From positions 1 to 64,000 of the forward strand of contig JAXLQK010000017.1 of NCBI GenBank assembly GCA_046331665.1: a DNA stretch of 64,000 bases. The letters run 5' to 3'. The DNA is from CAWBAT01 sp046331665. Lineage in GTDB: Bacteria; Acidobacteriota; Terriglobia; Versatilivoradales; Versatilivoraceae. This document shows, in pieces, positions 46,117-54,347 of this stretch. Below the pieces are notes generated by a model. The model was given only the letters and a program-made list of their open reading frames with translations. It had not been told where the DNA came from and made no database searches. The translations under genes were made by a program, and so were the position numbers. Within the stretch, counting starts at the first letter, position 1, and each line of letters opens with the position of its first letter.

Positions 46117-46860
46117 ATGACGGAACAGGAATTAAAACCACTCATCGAGGCTCTCGTCTACGTTACTCAGGAGCCCATTTCCTTGAAGACCTTCGTCGAA
46201 TTGTTCGGCAAGGAACATCAGGAGCCGATACAGCGCGTGTTGCAACAGCTTGTGGAAGAATATCAAGCGCCTGAGAGAGGGTTGGAAATCAAAGAAGTTG
46301 CCAACGGATTCAAGATGGCAACCAAGCCCGAACATCATGAGTGGGTGCGCAAGTACCTGAAGCACCTGAGCCCGCCGGCCAAGCTCTCTTTGGCGGCTCT
46401 GGAAACTCTGGCAGTGATTGCCTACAAACAGCCCATTACCGTGCCTGAAATCCAGGAAGTGCGGGGAGTCAGTGCAGTAAGCGTTTTGAAAACACTCCTG
46501 GATAAGAAACTCATCGCCACTGCCGGACGCAAAAATGTCGTGGGCAGGCCAATCCTCTATAAAACATCCAAAGAGTTCCTGGTCCATTTCGGATTGAAGA
46601 GCCTTGAGGAACTGCCCAGTCTGGAGGAGTTTGAGGAACTGGCGAAAAGTTCGCTCTCTGTGAAGAGTCCCACGGAGCCGGCGGCTGAGGATTCAGTTAC
46701 TCCGGGAGAATTGTCGGTGGTGGCGGACCCTGTGGCGTCAGACCCATTGGTCTCCGAGCCCGAAACCTCCTGGGAGGGTGCCGGCAACGGACAGGAGGAG
46801 GCGGCCAATCGGGATTCGGAAGAATTGGAACCCAAGAGTCTGTCGACGGAATCGCAGTGA
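46117..46860 (+). CDS. scpB: segregation and condensation protein B
   Basis: Encodes 247 residues. Two winged-helix domains are seen: LIEALVYVTQEPISLKTFVE at the start, then LAALETLAVIAYKQPITVPE and GRKNVVGRPILYKTSKEFLV in the second. The last 60 residues are an acidic, low-complexity tail (ESxxSxEP-type), longer than in most ScpB. It dimerises and binds ScpA. It starts 38 bp after scpA; its TGA stop overlaps the rluB ATG. Confidence 0.94.
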   Translation: MTEQELKPLIEALVYVTQEPISLKTFVELFGKEHQEPIQRVLQQLVEEYQAPERGLEIKEVANGFKMATKPEHHEWVRKYLKHLSPPAKLSLAALETLAVIAYKQPITVPEIQEVRGVSAVSVLKTLLDKKLIATAGRKNVVGRPILYKTSKEFLVHFGLKSLEELPSLEEFEELAKSSLSVKSPTEPAAEDSVTPGELSVVADPVASDPLVSEPETSWEGAGNGQEEAANRDSEELEPKSLSTESQ

Positions 46861-47576
46861 TGGAACGGTTGCAGAAATTGATTTCCCAAGCCGGCATTTG
46901 TTCCCGCCGCAAAGCTGAAGAGTTGATTCTTGCGGGACGGGTGACCGTTAACGGACGCGTCGAGACCAGGCTGGGGACCAAGGCCGATCTTGCGGTCGAT
47001 TCGATCCGGGTTGACGAACAGCCGCTCCGAATTTCTTCCCGAAAAACGTATCTGCTTCTCAACAAGCCTAAAGGATACCTGTGCACGCTTTCAGACCCGC
47101 AGGGACGGCCTACCATTCTGGATCTCCTGCCTAAAGGAATTCACCGGCTTTTTCCCGTCGGGCGGCTCGATTTTATGAGCGAAGGGTTGCTCTTACTCTC
47201 GGATGACGGAGACTTTGCCCAAACGATCATGAGCGCCGGCCTCCACTGCCCCAAGACCTATCTGGTCAAAGTTCGCGGGAACCCGCCGGAGGAGGCCTTG
47301 TCCGGTCTGCGTCGCGGGATTTCACTGGAATCAAAACGCTTGTCCCCCTGCCAGGTTGAAGTGGTGAAGCCCGGTGAAAATCCATGGTTTAAAGTGACGC
47401 TGATCGAAGGGAAGAACAACCAGATTCGCAGAATGTTCGAATCGATCAACCATTCTGTCGTAAAGTTGAAACGCATCCAGATCGGGTTCCTGCGGGATCC
47501 AAAACTCAAAGTGGGCTCGTTTCGTGCGCTTGAAGCAGATGAGGTCCGGCGGTTCAAATCATTAAAACCGGAATAA
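46860..47576 (+). CDS. rluB: 23S rRNA pseudouridine synthase (RluB/RsuA family)
   Basis: Encodes about 238 residues. An N-terminal S4 domain (KLISQAGICSRRKAEELILAG) precedes the pseudouridine synthase core with the catalytic Asp in VGRLDFMSEGLLLLS. The motif GKNNQIRRMFESI is typical. The family modifies 23S or 16S rRNA uridines. It is the third gene of the scpA-scpB-rluB operon, a widely conserved trio. Confidence 0.93.
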   Translation: MERLQKLISQAGICSRRKAEELILAGRVTVNGRVETRLGTKADLAVDSIRVDEQPLRISSRKTYLLLNKPKGYLCTLSDPQGRPTILDLLPKGIHRLFPVGRLDFMSEGLLLLSDDGDFAQTIMSAGLHCPKTYLVKVRGNPPEEALSGLRRGISLESKRLSPCQVEVVKPGENPWFKVTLIEGKNNQIRRMFESINHSVVKLKRIQIGFLRDPKLKVGSFRALEADEVRRFKSLKPE

Positions 47577-47589
47577 GAATAAGCCAGCC

Positions 47590-48018
47590 ATGTCTCTTGC
47601 CAATGAACTGACCATTGCGGAGATTCTGCGAAGAACGAAGACCATTGCCGTGGTGGGTCTTTCGCAGAATCGGTTTCGGGCCAGTAACCGGGTCGCCGAC
47701 TACATGCAATCCGAGGGCTATCGGATCGTCCCCGTGAATCCGAGATACACTTCCATCCTCAGCGAAATCTGCTATCCGGACTTGCTTCAGATTCCCGCCT
47801 CTATCTCCATCGATATGGTCAATATTTTTAGAAAAGTCGAAGCGATTCCGGCCATCGTTGAACAGGCCATCCAGCGAGGAGTCCAGGGGGTTTGGATGCA
47901 GGAAGGACTGGTTCACGAGGAAGCGGCCAAAAGAGCAAACCAAGCGGGCCTATGGGTCGTGATGAACCGTTGTGTGATGATAGAGCATCAACATGCCTCC
48001 TCATCATTTCAAACCTGA
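47590..48018 (+). CDS. CoA-binding domain protein (YccU-like)
   Basis: Encodes 142 residues. The Rossmann-type CoA-binding fold is recognised by TIAVVGLSQNRFRASNRVADYM and VNPRY near residue 56, then VQGVWMQEGLVHEEAAKRA. These small proteins resemble the CoA-binding part of succinyl-CoA synthetase; their role is unclear. It starts 14 bp after rluB and its 3' end overlaps the HIT gene frame. Confidence 0.88.
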   Translation: MSLANELTIAEILRRTKTIAVVGLSQNRFRASNRVADYMQSEGYRIVPVNPRYTSILSEICYPDLLQIPASISIDMVNIFRKVEAIPAIVEQAIQRGVQGVWMQEGLVHEEAAKRANQAGLWVVMNRCVMIEHQHASSSFQT

Positions 48019-48466
48019 GCCCATGACGGATCGCCCTACGGATGCCAACTGCCATTTTTGCAAAATCATCCAGGGCGAAATGGAATGTCACTCTGTTTAT
48101 GAAGACAGCGAGGTCCTGACCTTCCTGGATGACCGTCCTCTGTTCCCGGGCCATTGCCTGATCGTACCCAAAGGCCATTACCCGACCTTGATCGATCTCC
48201 CTGCAAATTGGTTAGAGCCGGTTTTTCGCATCGCCCAGCGGGTGGCCATGGCTCTCGAAACAGTCATGCTGGCCGATGGAAGTTTTGTTGCCATCAATAA
48301 CCATGTCAGCCAGAGTGTTCCTCATTTGCACGTCCATGTGGTTCCCCGCCACCGGCAGGACGGCCTGAAAGGCTTCTTTTGGCCGCGTCACCCCTATCGG
48401 GATCAAGCCCATATCCTTTCCGTGCAGACTTCACTTCGCCAGGCTTTGACGAGCGTCGGAGAGTAG
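47993..48466 (+). CDS. HIT family nucleotide-binding protein
   Basis: Encodes up to 157 residues. The histidine triad is VPHLHVHVVPRHRQD (HxHxHxx). The N-terminal CHFCKIIQGEMECHSVYED and FLDDRPLFPGHCLIVPKGHY are typical HIT. The enzyme hydrolyses AMP-linked or dinucleotide substrates. Two starts are possible, ATG at 47993 (overlaps the CoA-binding gene by 26 bp) and ATG at 48023. Last gene of the operon before a REP-like element. Confidence 0.9.
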   Translation: MPPHHFKPEPMTDRPTDANCHFCKIIQGEMECHSVYEDSEVLTFLDDRPLFPGHCLIVPKGHYPTLIDLPANWLEPVFRIAQRVAMALETVMLADGSFVAINNHVSQSVPHLHVHVVPRHRQDGLKGFFWPRHPYRDQAHILSVQTSLRQALTSVGE

Positions 48467-48494
48467 CAGAGTGCAAGCTTCGGCCATCCAAGTT

Positions 48495-48604
48495 GGTAGC
48501 CGCGATTGAAGCTTGATTTTGGACCTTCAATCGCGGGCTTTTCGACGGTAATTTACGAATGTAATCCCGCGATTGCCGGAGCAAGACCGGCAATCGCGGC
48601 TACC
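48495..48604. repeat. two-hairpin REP-like palindromic element
   Basis: Hairpin 1: CCGCGATTGAA 48500-48510 pairs with TTCAATCGCGG 48526-48536. Hairpin 2: CCGCGATTGCCGG 48567-48579 pairs perfectly with CCGGCAATCGCGG 48587-48599 (7-nt loop). The outer ends GGTAGCCGCGATTG (48495-48508) and CAATCGCGGCTACC (48591-48604) are also inverted, so the whole element could fold as one large structure. It lies between the convergent HIT and aroC genes and may act as a two-way terminator. Confidence 0.82.
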
Positions 48605-48674
48605 CTTTACGCCGTTCGGCGGACTGGCGATTCGCAGGAGAGTTATTGACATGCGCCCGCTCCACCTTTTTTGT

Positions 48675-49925
48675 CTAGAAAAGTTTGAAGGCGTCGGGGT
48701 TGATTTGGCGAGACTGGTGCACCAGGACGGCGTTCATCAGTTCGATCGCCAGGCGTGATTCGAGAGTGACTCCTGCGCGCACGCCCACACAGGGATCGTG
48801 CCGCCCGCTCTTTAATTGGAAATCGATCTCTTCCAAATTCTTGCGGACGGATTGTTGCGGGCGACTGATCGTGGAGGTCGGCTTAAATCCGACACGGCAA
48901 ACGATGGGCATTCCGGTGGTAATCCCTCCAATGAGTCCTCCCTGATGATTCGTTTGATAACCAGAACGTCGAATGGGATCGTTATTCTCGCTACCGCGTC
49001 TTTCGACTACGGAAACGCCGGAGCCTATTTCGCAAGATTGCACGGCGTGAAGGCCGCCCAGTGAGCCCATCACGCGTAGTTTCAAACTGTGATATAAGGG
49101 CTCCCCAATGAGAGGCGGCACGTTTACCGCGACAACTTCGATGGCCGCACCGATCGAGTCTCCTTGTTTGCGTGTCTCTTTGATGAGTTCGCCGGCGCGA
49201 TTTGCGAATTCCGGATCCAATGAATAAATCTCGGCCCGGGCCAACTGCTGCTCCATTTTTCGAATCTCTTCGAGGGAGATTTTCTTGGGTGAGGCTGAAC
49301 GGGCTAAGCCTTCGAGCGCAGTGGCCAAGCTTAATTCGCTATGGAGGGAGCCCACCTGCGTAATGGATGAAAGAATGAAGGTTTGGAAATGTTTCTCCAG
49401 GTATAGCCGCGCAATGGAACCCGCGATGACATCCGAGATCGTAGAGCGATAGCTTGATCGTCCTCCTCCGCGCGGATCTACAAAGCCCGCGGATTGAAAA
49501 TGTTTGACCAAGTCGGTATGTCCGGGGCGGACCTCTCCTTGATTCCCCGCAAACTGTGCATAATCGTCGGATTTCTTTGAAGCCGAAAGGACGATCGCCG
49601 CTATCGGCTCTCCCGTCGAGAACCCGTTCCCGTAAGTTACGCTTGAGATGGATTTGTCTCCAAGATGCGCCTGGAGTTCAGGGCCTGCCGTCAACTTGGC
49701 TGACTGGTCGGAGTAGATTCCCGAGAGGAGAATCACCTGGTCCTCTTCGTGCCGCGGAGTTCCGTGTTTGTTGCTTCCGGGACGTCTCCGATTCAAAAAA
49801 ACCTGAATTTGATCGCGGGAAATCTCAAGTCCTGGGGGACAGCCAAAAACGACGGTAGTAATGGCTGGTCCATGCGACTCTCCCGCTGCCGCCACTCCAA
49901 ATAAGGGTCCACCCAATATTTCCAT
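48675..49925 (-). CDS. aroC: chorismate synthase, divergent
   Basis: Encodes 416 residues, somewhat longer than the usual 350-390. The three AroC signatures are present but altered: GESHGPAITTVVFGCPPGL, RPGHTDLVKHFQ (usually RPGHAD), DPRGGGRSSYRSTISDVIAG (usually GGRSSAR) and GRHDPCVGVRAG. The catalytic His residues (GESHG, RPGH) and flavin-site arginines remain. AroC converts EPSP to chorismate with reduced FMN, feeding aromatic amino acids (menaquinone via futalosine also starts from chorismate). Divergent from the ABC gene. Confidence 0.9.
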   Translation of the reverse strand: MEILGGPLFGVAAAGESHGPAITTVVFGCPPGLEISRDQIQVFLNRRRPGSNKHGTPRHEEDQVILLSGIYSDQSAKLTAGPELQAHLGDKSISSVTYGNGFSTGEPIAAIVLSASKKSDDYAQFAGNQGEVRPGHTDLVKHFQSAGFVDPRGGGRSSYRSTISDVIAGSIARLYLEKHFQTFILSSITQVGSLHSELSLATALEGLARSASPKKISLEEIRKMEQQLARAEIYSLDPEFANRAGELIKETRKQGDSIGAAIEVVAVNVPPLIGEPLYHSLKLRVMGSLGGLHAVQSCEIGSGVSVVERRGSENNDPIRRSGYQTNHQGGLIGGITTGMPIVCRVGFKPTSTISRPQQSVRKNLEEIDFQLKSGRHDPCVGVRAGVTLESRLAIELMNAVLVHQSRQINPDAFKLF

Positions 49926-50021
49926 AATGCCTTGCTCCCCCAGATTATGCTGTCTCCTTTATATCACACTGGATTCGGGAAAGGCGATATTTGGACCGGG
50001 CTATGAGGAGGGATTTTGAAT

Positions 50022-50049
50022 TTGAATGGCCCCCTGAATTGTGTATGAT
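50022..50049 (+). promoter_or_regulatory. sigma-70-type promoter for the sugar ABC ATPase gene
   Basis: TTGAAT at 50022-50027 and TATGAT at 50044-50049 are 16 bp apart. The predicted start, near 50056, is upstream of ATG 50083. It lies inside the longer open frame to 50041, which supports the later start. Confidence 0.45.
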
Positions 50050-50082
50050 TACCTTTTGTTTTCTTGCGGTTACGATGGAGTG

Positions 50083-51612
50083 ATGAGAGTGGAAAAAGGT
50101 AACGTAGAACCACCTCTCCGACTGGAGATGATCGGGATTACCAAGTCCTTTCCCGGAGTACGGGCTTTGGATGAAGCGCACCTCGCTGTACGCCCCGGCG
50201 AGTGTCATGCCCTGGTGGGAGAAAATGGTGCCGGGAAGTCTACCTTGATGAAGATATTAGCAGGGGCTTATCACCCCGATTCAGGCCAGATTCGTCTGGA
50301 AGGGGTCGTCCAGCGGATTGATTCTCCAGTCACCGCACGAGAGCTTGGAATCAGCATGATCCATCAGGAACTGAATCTCCTCCCCGAGATGACGGTGGCG
50401 GAAAATATTTACCTGGGACACGAATTGCGACGGAAATACTTCGGCTGGCTGGATCACAGGCAGATGGAATTCGGTGCGCAACAATTACTCGGGAGTTTCG
50501 GACAATCCATTTCCGGCAAGACACCACTCAAGAAAATCAGCCTGGGCCAACAACAAATGGTCGAGATTGCCAAAGCCATCTCCGTAAAGTCCAAAGTGAT
50601 CATCATGGATGAACCCTCCGCCATTTTGACGGATCGCGAACTGGTGGAACTTTTCCGCCTCATCACGCGTCTGAAACAGCAGGGCGTTGCTGTTATCTAC
50701 ATCTCTCACCGGCTGGAAGAGATTGACCAAATCTGCGATCGCGTCACCATCATGCGGGATGGGAAAACCATTCATACGGCTCCCACGAATCAGATTTCCA
50801 CGGACGAAATGATTCGCCTCATGGTCGGGCGCGAGATCGAACAATTTTTCCCCTCCGCTCAGCTCAGTCCAGGGGACGAGATTTTGCGCCTGGACGGCAT
50901 CTCCAAGAAGGGCAAGCTTCAAGATATTCATCTTTCGTTGCGAAAAGGAGAAATTGTAGGTCTCACCGGTCTGGTGGGTGCCGGTCGCAGCGAATTGGCC
51001 AGGATCATTTTTGGAGCGGATCAACCTGATGGCGGCCAAATCTATTTCGAGGGACAACCGGTGCGGTGGAGTTCACCGCGGGAAGCCATCGACGCCGGAA
51101 TTGGTTTTCTCACGGAAGATAGAAAATCCGAAGGCCTGGTTTTAAACCGGACGGTCCGGGAGAATACGACGTTGGCCAAACTCAGCCGGATGGTCCGTCG
51201 CGGATGCCTCAATCTCCGTGAGGAGAAAATGTTCGTGCAAGAGTACATTAAAGATTTATCAATGAAATCGCATTCCACGGAGCAGATTGTCAAAGACTTG
51301 AGCGGCGGTACGCAACAAAAGGTGGTGCTGGCGAAGTGGTTGTTTGCCCAATGCAAACTCTTGATTTTTGATGAGCCGACACGAGGCATTGATGTGGGAG
51401 CGAAAAGTGAAATTTACCAGTTGCTGTGCCGATTGGTCGCACAGGGGATCGCCATCCTTCTGATCTCGTCCGAGCTCCCCGAGGTCCTCAGGATGTGTAA
51501 CCGCATCCTGGTGATGCATGAGGGTGAAATTACCGGCGAATTGAAACAGGAAGAAGCGGATCAAGAGAAAATCATGGCCTTGGCCATGGGCATACAGCAA
51601 CCCGCGGGATAG
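50083..51612 (+). CDS. sugar ABC transporter ATP-binding protein (RbsA/MglA/XylG type)
   Basis: Encodes about 509 residues with two ABC domains, the layout of monosaccharide importers of the CUT2 class. Domain 1: Walker A GENGAGKSTLMK, signature ISLGQQQMVEIAKA and Walker B VIIMDEPSA. Domain 2: a degenerate Walker A (GLVGAGRSELARI) with signature LSGGTQQKVVLAKW and DEPTRGIDVG, as usual for this class. The permease and sugar-binding protein are not nearby. The next gene is xylulokinase, so xylose or ribose is a likely cargo (inference). Confidence 0.93.
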   Translation: MRVEKGNVEPPLRLEMIGITKSFPGVRALDEAHLAVRPGECHALVGENGAGKSTLMKILAGAYHPDSGQIRLEGVVQRIDSPVTARELGISMIHQELNLLPEMTVAENIYLGHELRRKYFGWLDHRQMEFGAQQLLGSFGQSISGKTPLKKISLGQQQMVEIAKAISVKSKVIIMDEPSAILTDRELVELFRLITRLKQQGVAVIYISHRLEEIDQICDRVTIMRDGKTIHTAPTNQISTDEMIRLMVGREIEQFFPSAQLSPGDEILRLDGISKKGKLQDIHLSLRKGEIVGLTGLVGAGRSELARIIFGADQPDGGQIYFEGQPVRWSSPREAIDAGIGFLTEDRKSEGLVLNRTVRENTTLAKLSRMVRRGCLNLREEKMFVQEYIKDLSMKSHSTEQIVKDLSGGTQQKVVLAKWLFAQCKLLIFDEPTRGIDVGAKSEIYQLLCRLVAQGIAILLISSELPEVLRMCNRILVMHEGEITGELKQEEADQEKIMALAMGIQQPAG

Positions 51613-51645
51613 CATAAAGAAGCGCACTAAGGAGGAAATGCAATC

Positions 51646-53193
51646 ATGGCCTATTCGCTTGGAATTGATATCGGAACCACCGGAACTCGGGCCGTCTTGA
51701 TTGATGCCAAGGGGAAGGTGGTGGGCGGTTATTCCGCCGACCACGAACCGATCAGCACCCCACAGCCCCAATGGGCGGAGCAAAATCCTGAGAATTGGTG
51801 GGAGGCGGCAAAGACGGCCGTCACCATGGTCCTCAAGACGAGTGGCGTCAAAGGACAGGACATTCAAGCCATTGGTCTCTCGGGCCAGATGCATGGGCTG
51901 GTCTTGCTGGACAAACAGCATCAGGTGCTGCGCCCCTCCATTATCTGGTGCGACCAGCGCTGTCAAGCGGAAGCCGACAGCATTACCCGGGTTGTCGGCT
52001 ATGACCGTTTAATTGAAATTACCTGTAATCCGGCCCTGACAGGCTTCACCGCCCCGAAACTCGAATGGGTCAAGCAGCACGAGCCCGCGGTTTTTGCCAG
52101 GATTCACAAAGTACTGCTTCCCAAAGACTACATCCGATTCCGGCTGACCGGCGAGTTCGCCTCGGAAGTTTCAGACGCCTCGGGAACCACCCTTTTTGAC
52201 GTCGTGCATCGACGCTGGTCCAAAGAGATTATCGATCGACTGCAATTCAATCTGGACTGGATGCCTGCCGTGCATGAATCGATTGTCGCGTCGACGCAAC
52301 TCGATGCCTCGATTGCCAAAGAGCTCGGGTTGACCCCGAAAATTCCAGTCGTGGGGGGCGGAGGGGACCAGGCCTCCGGCGGCGTCGGCAACGGCGTGGT
52401 GTCGACGGGGATTGTGTCTTCCACGATCGGTTCCTCCGGGGTGGTGTTTGCATTCATGGAAAATCCGGCCAGAGATCAAAAAGGACGGGTCCATACCTTC
52501 TGTCACGCCGTGCCCAACCAATGGCATGTCATGGGAGTGACCCAGGGCGCCGGACTTTCATTGCGCTGGTTTCGGGATCATTTTGGAGCCCAGGAAGTGA
52601 GCGTCGCCAAACTCCTCCAGCAGGATTCGTATGAACTCTTGACCAGGCAGGCTGAACTCTCGAAGCCGGGCGCGGAAGGCCTGCTCTTTCTCCCTTATCT
52701 CATGGGAGAACGAACCCCGCATCTCGATCCCAACGCCAAGGGCGTCCTCTTTGGCTTGACGGGCCGGCATACCCGGGCTGACGTGATTCGCGCGGTGCTC
52801 GAAGGGGTGGCTTTCAGTCTGAAGGATTCCTTCCTGATTTTCGATGAAATGAAAGTCAGTACCAGTCAGGTCAGGGCGTCGGGAGGAGGCGGACGCAGCG
52901 GGTTGTGGCGCCAGATCCAGGCCGATATTTTTAATAAGGAGATTTGTACGGTGGCTGCCGATGAAGGAGCTGCTTTTGGGGCCGCACTCATGGCGGCCGT
53001 TGGCATCGGTCACTTCAGTACCGTGGAAGAGGCCTGCCGCCAAGCCATCCAGCTGACGAACTTCACACATCCTAACAGAGAAAATGTTTCCAGATATCAG
53101 GAGTACTATGGAGTGTATCGGGAGCTGTATGGCGCTCTCAAACCGAGCTTTGATCGCGTCACCAGGATTGTCCAGCGGGCCGGGTCCATATGA
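51646..53193 (+). CDS. xylB: xylulokinase
   Basis: Encodes 515 residues of the FGGY kinase family. The ATP/sugar motifs are LGIDIGTTGTRAVLIDAKG, LSGQMHGLVLLDK (the MHG segment is diagnostic for xylulokinase), WCDQRC and ASGGGGRSGLWRQIQAD. The enzyme phosphorylates D-xylulose on the way to the pentose phosphate route. A strong AAGGAGG lies 8 nt before the ATG. 33 bp from the ABC gene, so same operon. Confidence 0.92.
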   Translation: MAYSLGIDIGTTGTRAVLIDAKGKVVGGYSADHEPISTPQPQWAEQNPENWWEAAKTAVTMVLKTSGVKGQDIQAIGLSGQMHGLVLLDKQHQVLRPSIIWCDQRCQAEADSITRVVGYDRLIEITCNPALTGFTAPKLEWVKQHEPAVFARIHKVLLPKDYIRFRLTGEFASEVSDASGTTLFDVVHRRWSKEIIDRLQFNLDWMPAVHESIVASTQLDASIAKELGLTPKIPVVGGGGDQASGGVGNGVVSTGIVSSTIGSSGVVFAFMENPARDQKGRVHTFCHAVPNQWHVMGVTQGAGLSLRWFRDHFGAQEVSVAKLLQQDSYELLTRQAELSKPGAEGLLFLPYLMGERTPHLDPNAKGVLFGLTGRHTRADVIRAVLEGVAFSLKDSFLIFDEMKVSTSQVRASGGGGRSGLWRQIQADIFNKEICTVAADEGAAFGAALMAAVGIGHFSTVEEACRQAIQLTNFTHPNRENVSRYQEYYGVYRELYGALKPSFDRVTRIVQRAGSI

Positions 53194-53213
53194 AGAGGAC
53201 ACCGCATTGTTCC

Positions 53214-53310
53214 CTGGCAGGTTGCTGAGAAACTACCTGTAGCGGCGCTCTATGAGCGTCGTCGTTCTGCAAGTGATTGAATTTCGGCGGTCATAGACCG
53301 CCGCTGCAGT
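53214..53310 (+). repeat. GGTTGCTGA / CGGCGGTCATAGACCGCCG hairpin repeat
   Basis: Contains GGCAGGTTGCTGAGAAACT, CTGTAGCGGCGCTCTATGAG and the perfect hairpin CGGCGGTC-ATA-GACCGCCG (53285-53303). It shares the family sequence of 23951-24361. It lies between xylB and the ROK gene, and might terminate xylB transcription. Confidence 0.75.
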
Positions 53311-53375
53311 TCCCGCTCTGCAGACACGAGTTCTTCTGTCGGTCGCAGATGCCAAATTGACAAGGGTTGGGAGTG

Positions 53376-54347
53376 ATGACACGGTTTGCCATAGGGGTTG
53401 ATCTTGGCGGCACGAATTTACGTGTGGGGGCCATCAATGAAAACGGCGCCCTATTCGACCAGCTTAACCTGGAAACGCTTTCCGAACGTGGGCGCGAAGA
53501 CGTGGTTGATCGCCTGACGAGCGGTATCCTGACGTTGGTGGCTCGTTGGGAACAACATTATACCCTGGCAGGGATTGGAGTCGGCGTGCCGGGAATCATC
53601 AAGCTCCAGGAAGGAACGGTGGTGGCTTCACCAAACTTGCCGGGATGGGAAAATTTTAATGTCCGGGGACAAATACTGAAGCGGCTCCACACTTCGATTT
53701 TCCTGGAAAATGATGCCAATGCGGCGGCTTTGGGTGAAAAATGGATGGGAGTAGGAAAAGAGTCGGATCATCTATGTTTATTGACGATGGGGACGGGGAT
53801 TGGCGGAGGGCTGATCCTCGACGGGAAAATCTGGCACGGCATCTCCGGAATGGCCGCAGAATTGGGCCATGTCACTATTTACCCGAACGGCCGCATCTGC
53901 AAATGCGGCAGTGCGGGATGTCTGGAAGCCTATGCGGCCGCCTCCGCGGTGGTCGTAGGTGCCCAGGAACTGTTGCAATCCGGGAAGGCGAGTGCCGGCT
54001 TGCAGCATCTGGCCGCCACCACCGAACGGTTTACGTCGGCGCACGTTCATCAACTGGCCGTGGAAGGGGATCCTTCCGCGCGCAGCATCTTTGACGAAGT
54101 AGGGAAAGCGCTGGGAATCGCCATCGCCATTTTTACGAATATTTTCGATATCGACTTATTCGTCCTGGGGGGCGGAGCCGTTGACGCCTGGGATGCTTTT
54201 GAATCCAGTATGCTGGAGGAAGTTGCCAGACGCTCCTACGTGTACCGGAATAGTCCGCGGCGTATTGTTAAAACGAGTCTGGGCGGTCATGCCGGAATTT
54301 ATGGCGCCGCGTATTTGGCACTTCAACAGGGAAAGGGAAACTCATGA
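53376..54347 (+). CDS. ROK family glucokinase-like sugar kinase
   Basis: Encodes about 323 residues. The ATP motif is FAIGVDLGGTNLRVGAIN. The ROK zinc site is GHVTIYPNGRICKCGSAGCLEAYA with three Cys and a His. The catalytic Asp is in FLENDANAAALGE. It phosphorylates glucose or a related aldose. GGGAG precedes the ATG; a TTG 9 nt earlier is also in frame. The stop overlaps the aminotransferase start by 4 bp. Confidence 0.92.
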   Translation: MTRFAIGVDLGGTNLRVGAINENGALFDQLNLETLSERGREDVVDRLTSGILTLVARWEQHYTLAGIGVGVPGIIKLQEGTVVASPNLPGWENFNVRGQILKRLHTSIFLENDANAAALGEKWMGVGKESDHLCLLTMGTGIGGGLILDGKIWHGISGMAAELGHVTIYPNGRICKCGSAGCLEAYAAASAVVVGAQELLQSGKASAGLQHLAATTERFTSAHVHQLAVEGDPSARSIFDEVGKALGIAIAIFTNIFDIDLFVLGGGAVDAWDAFESSMLEEVARRSYVYRNSPRRIVKTSLGGHAGIYGAAYLALQQGKGNS

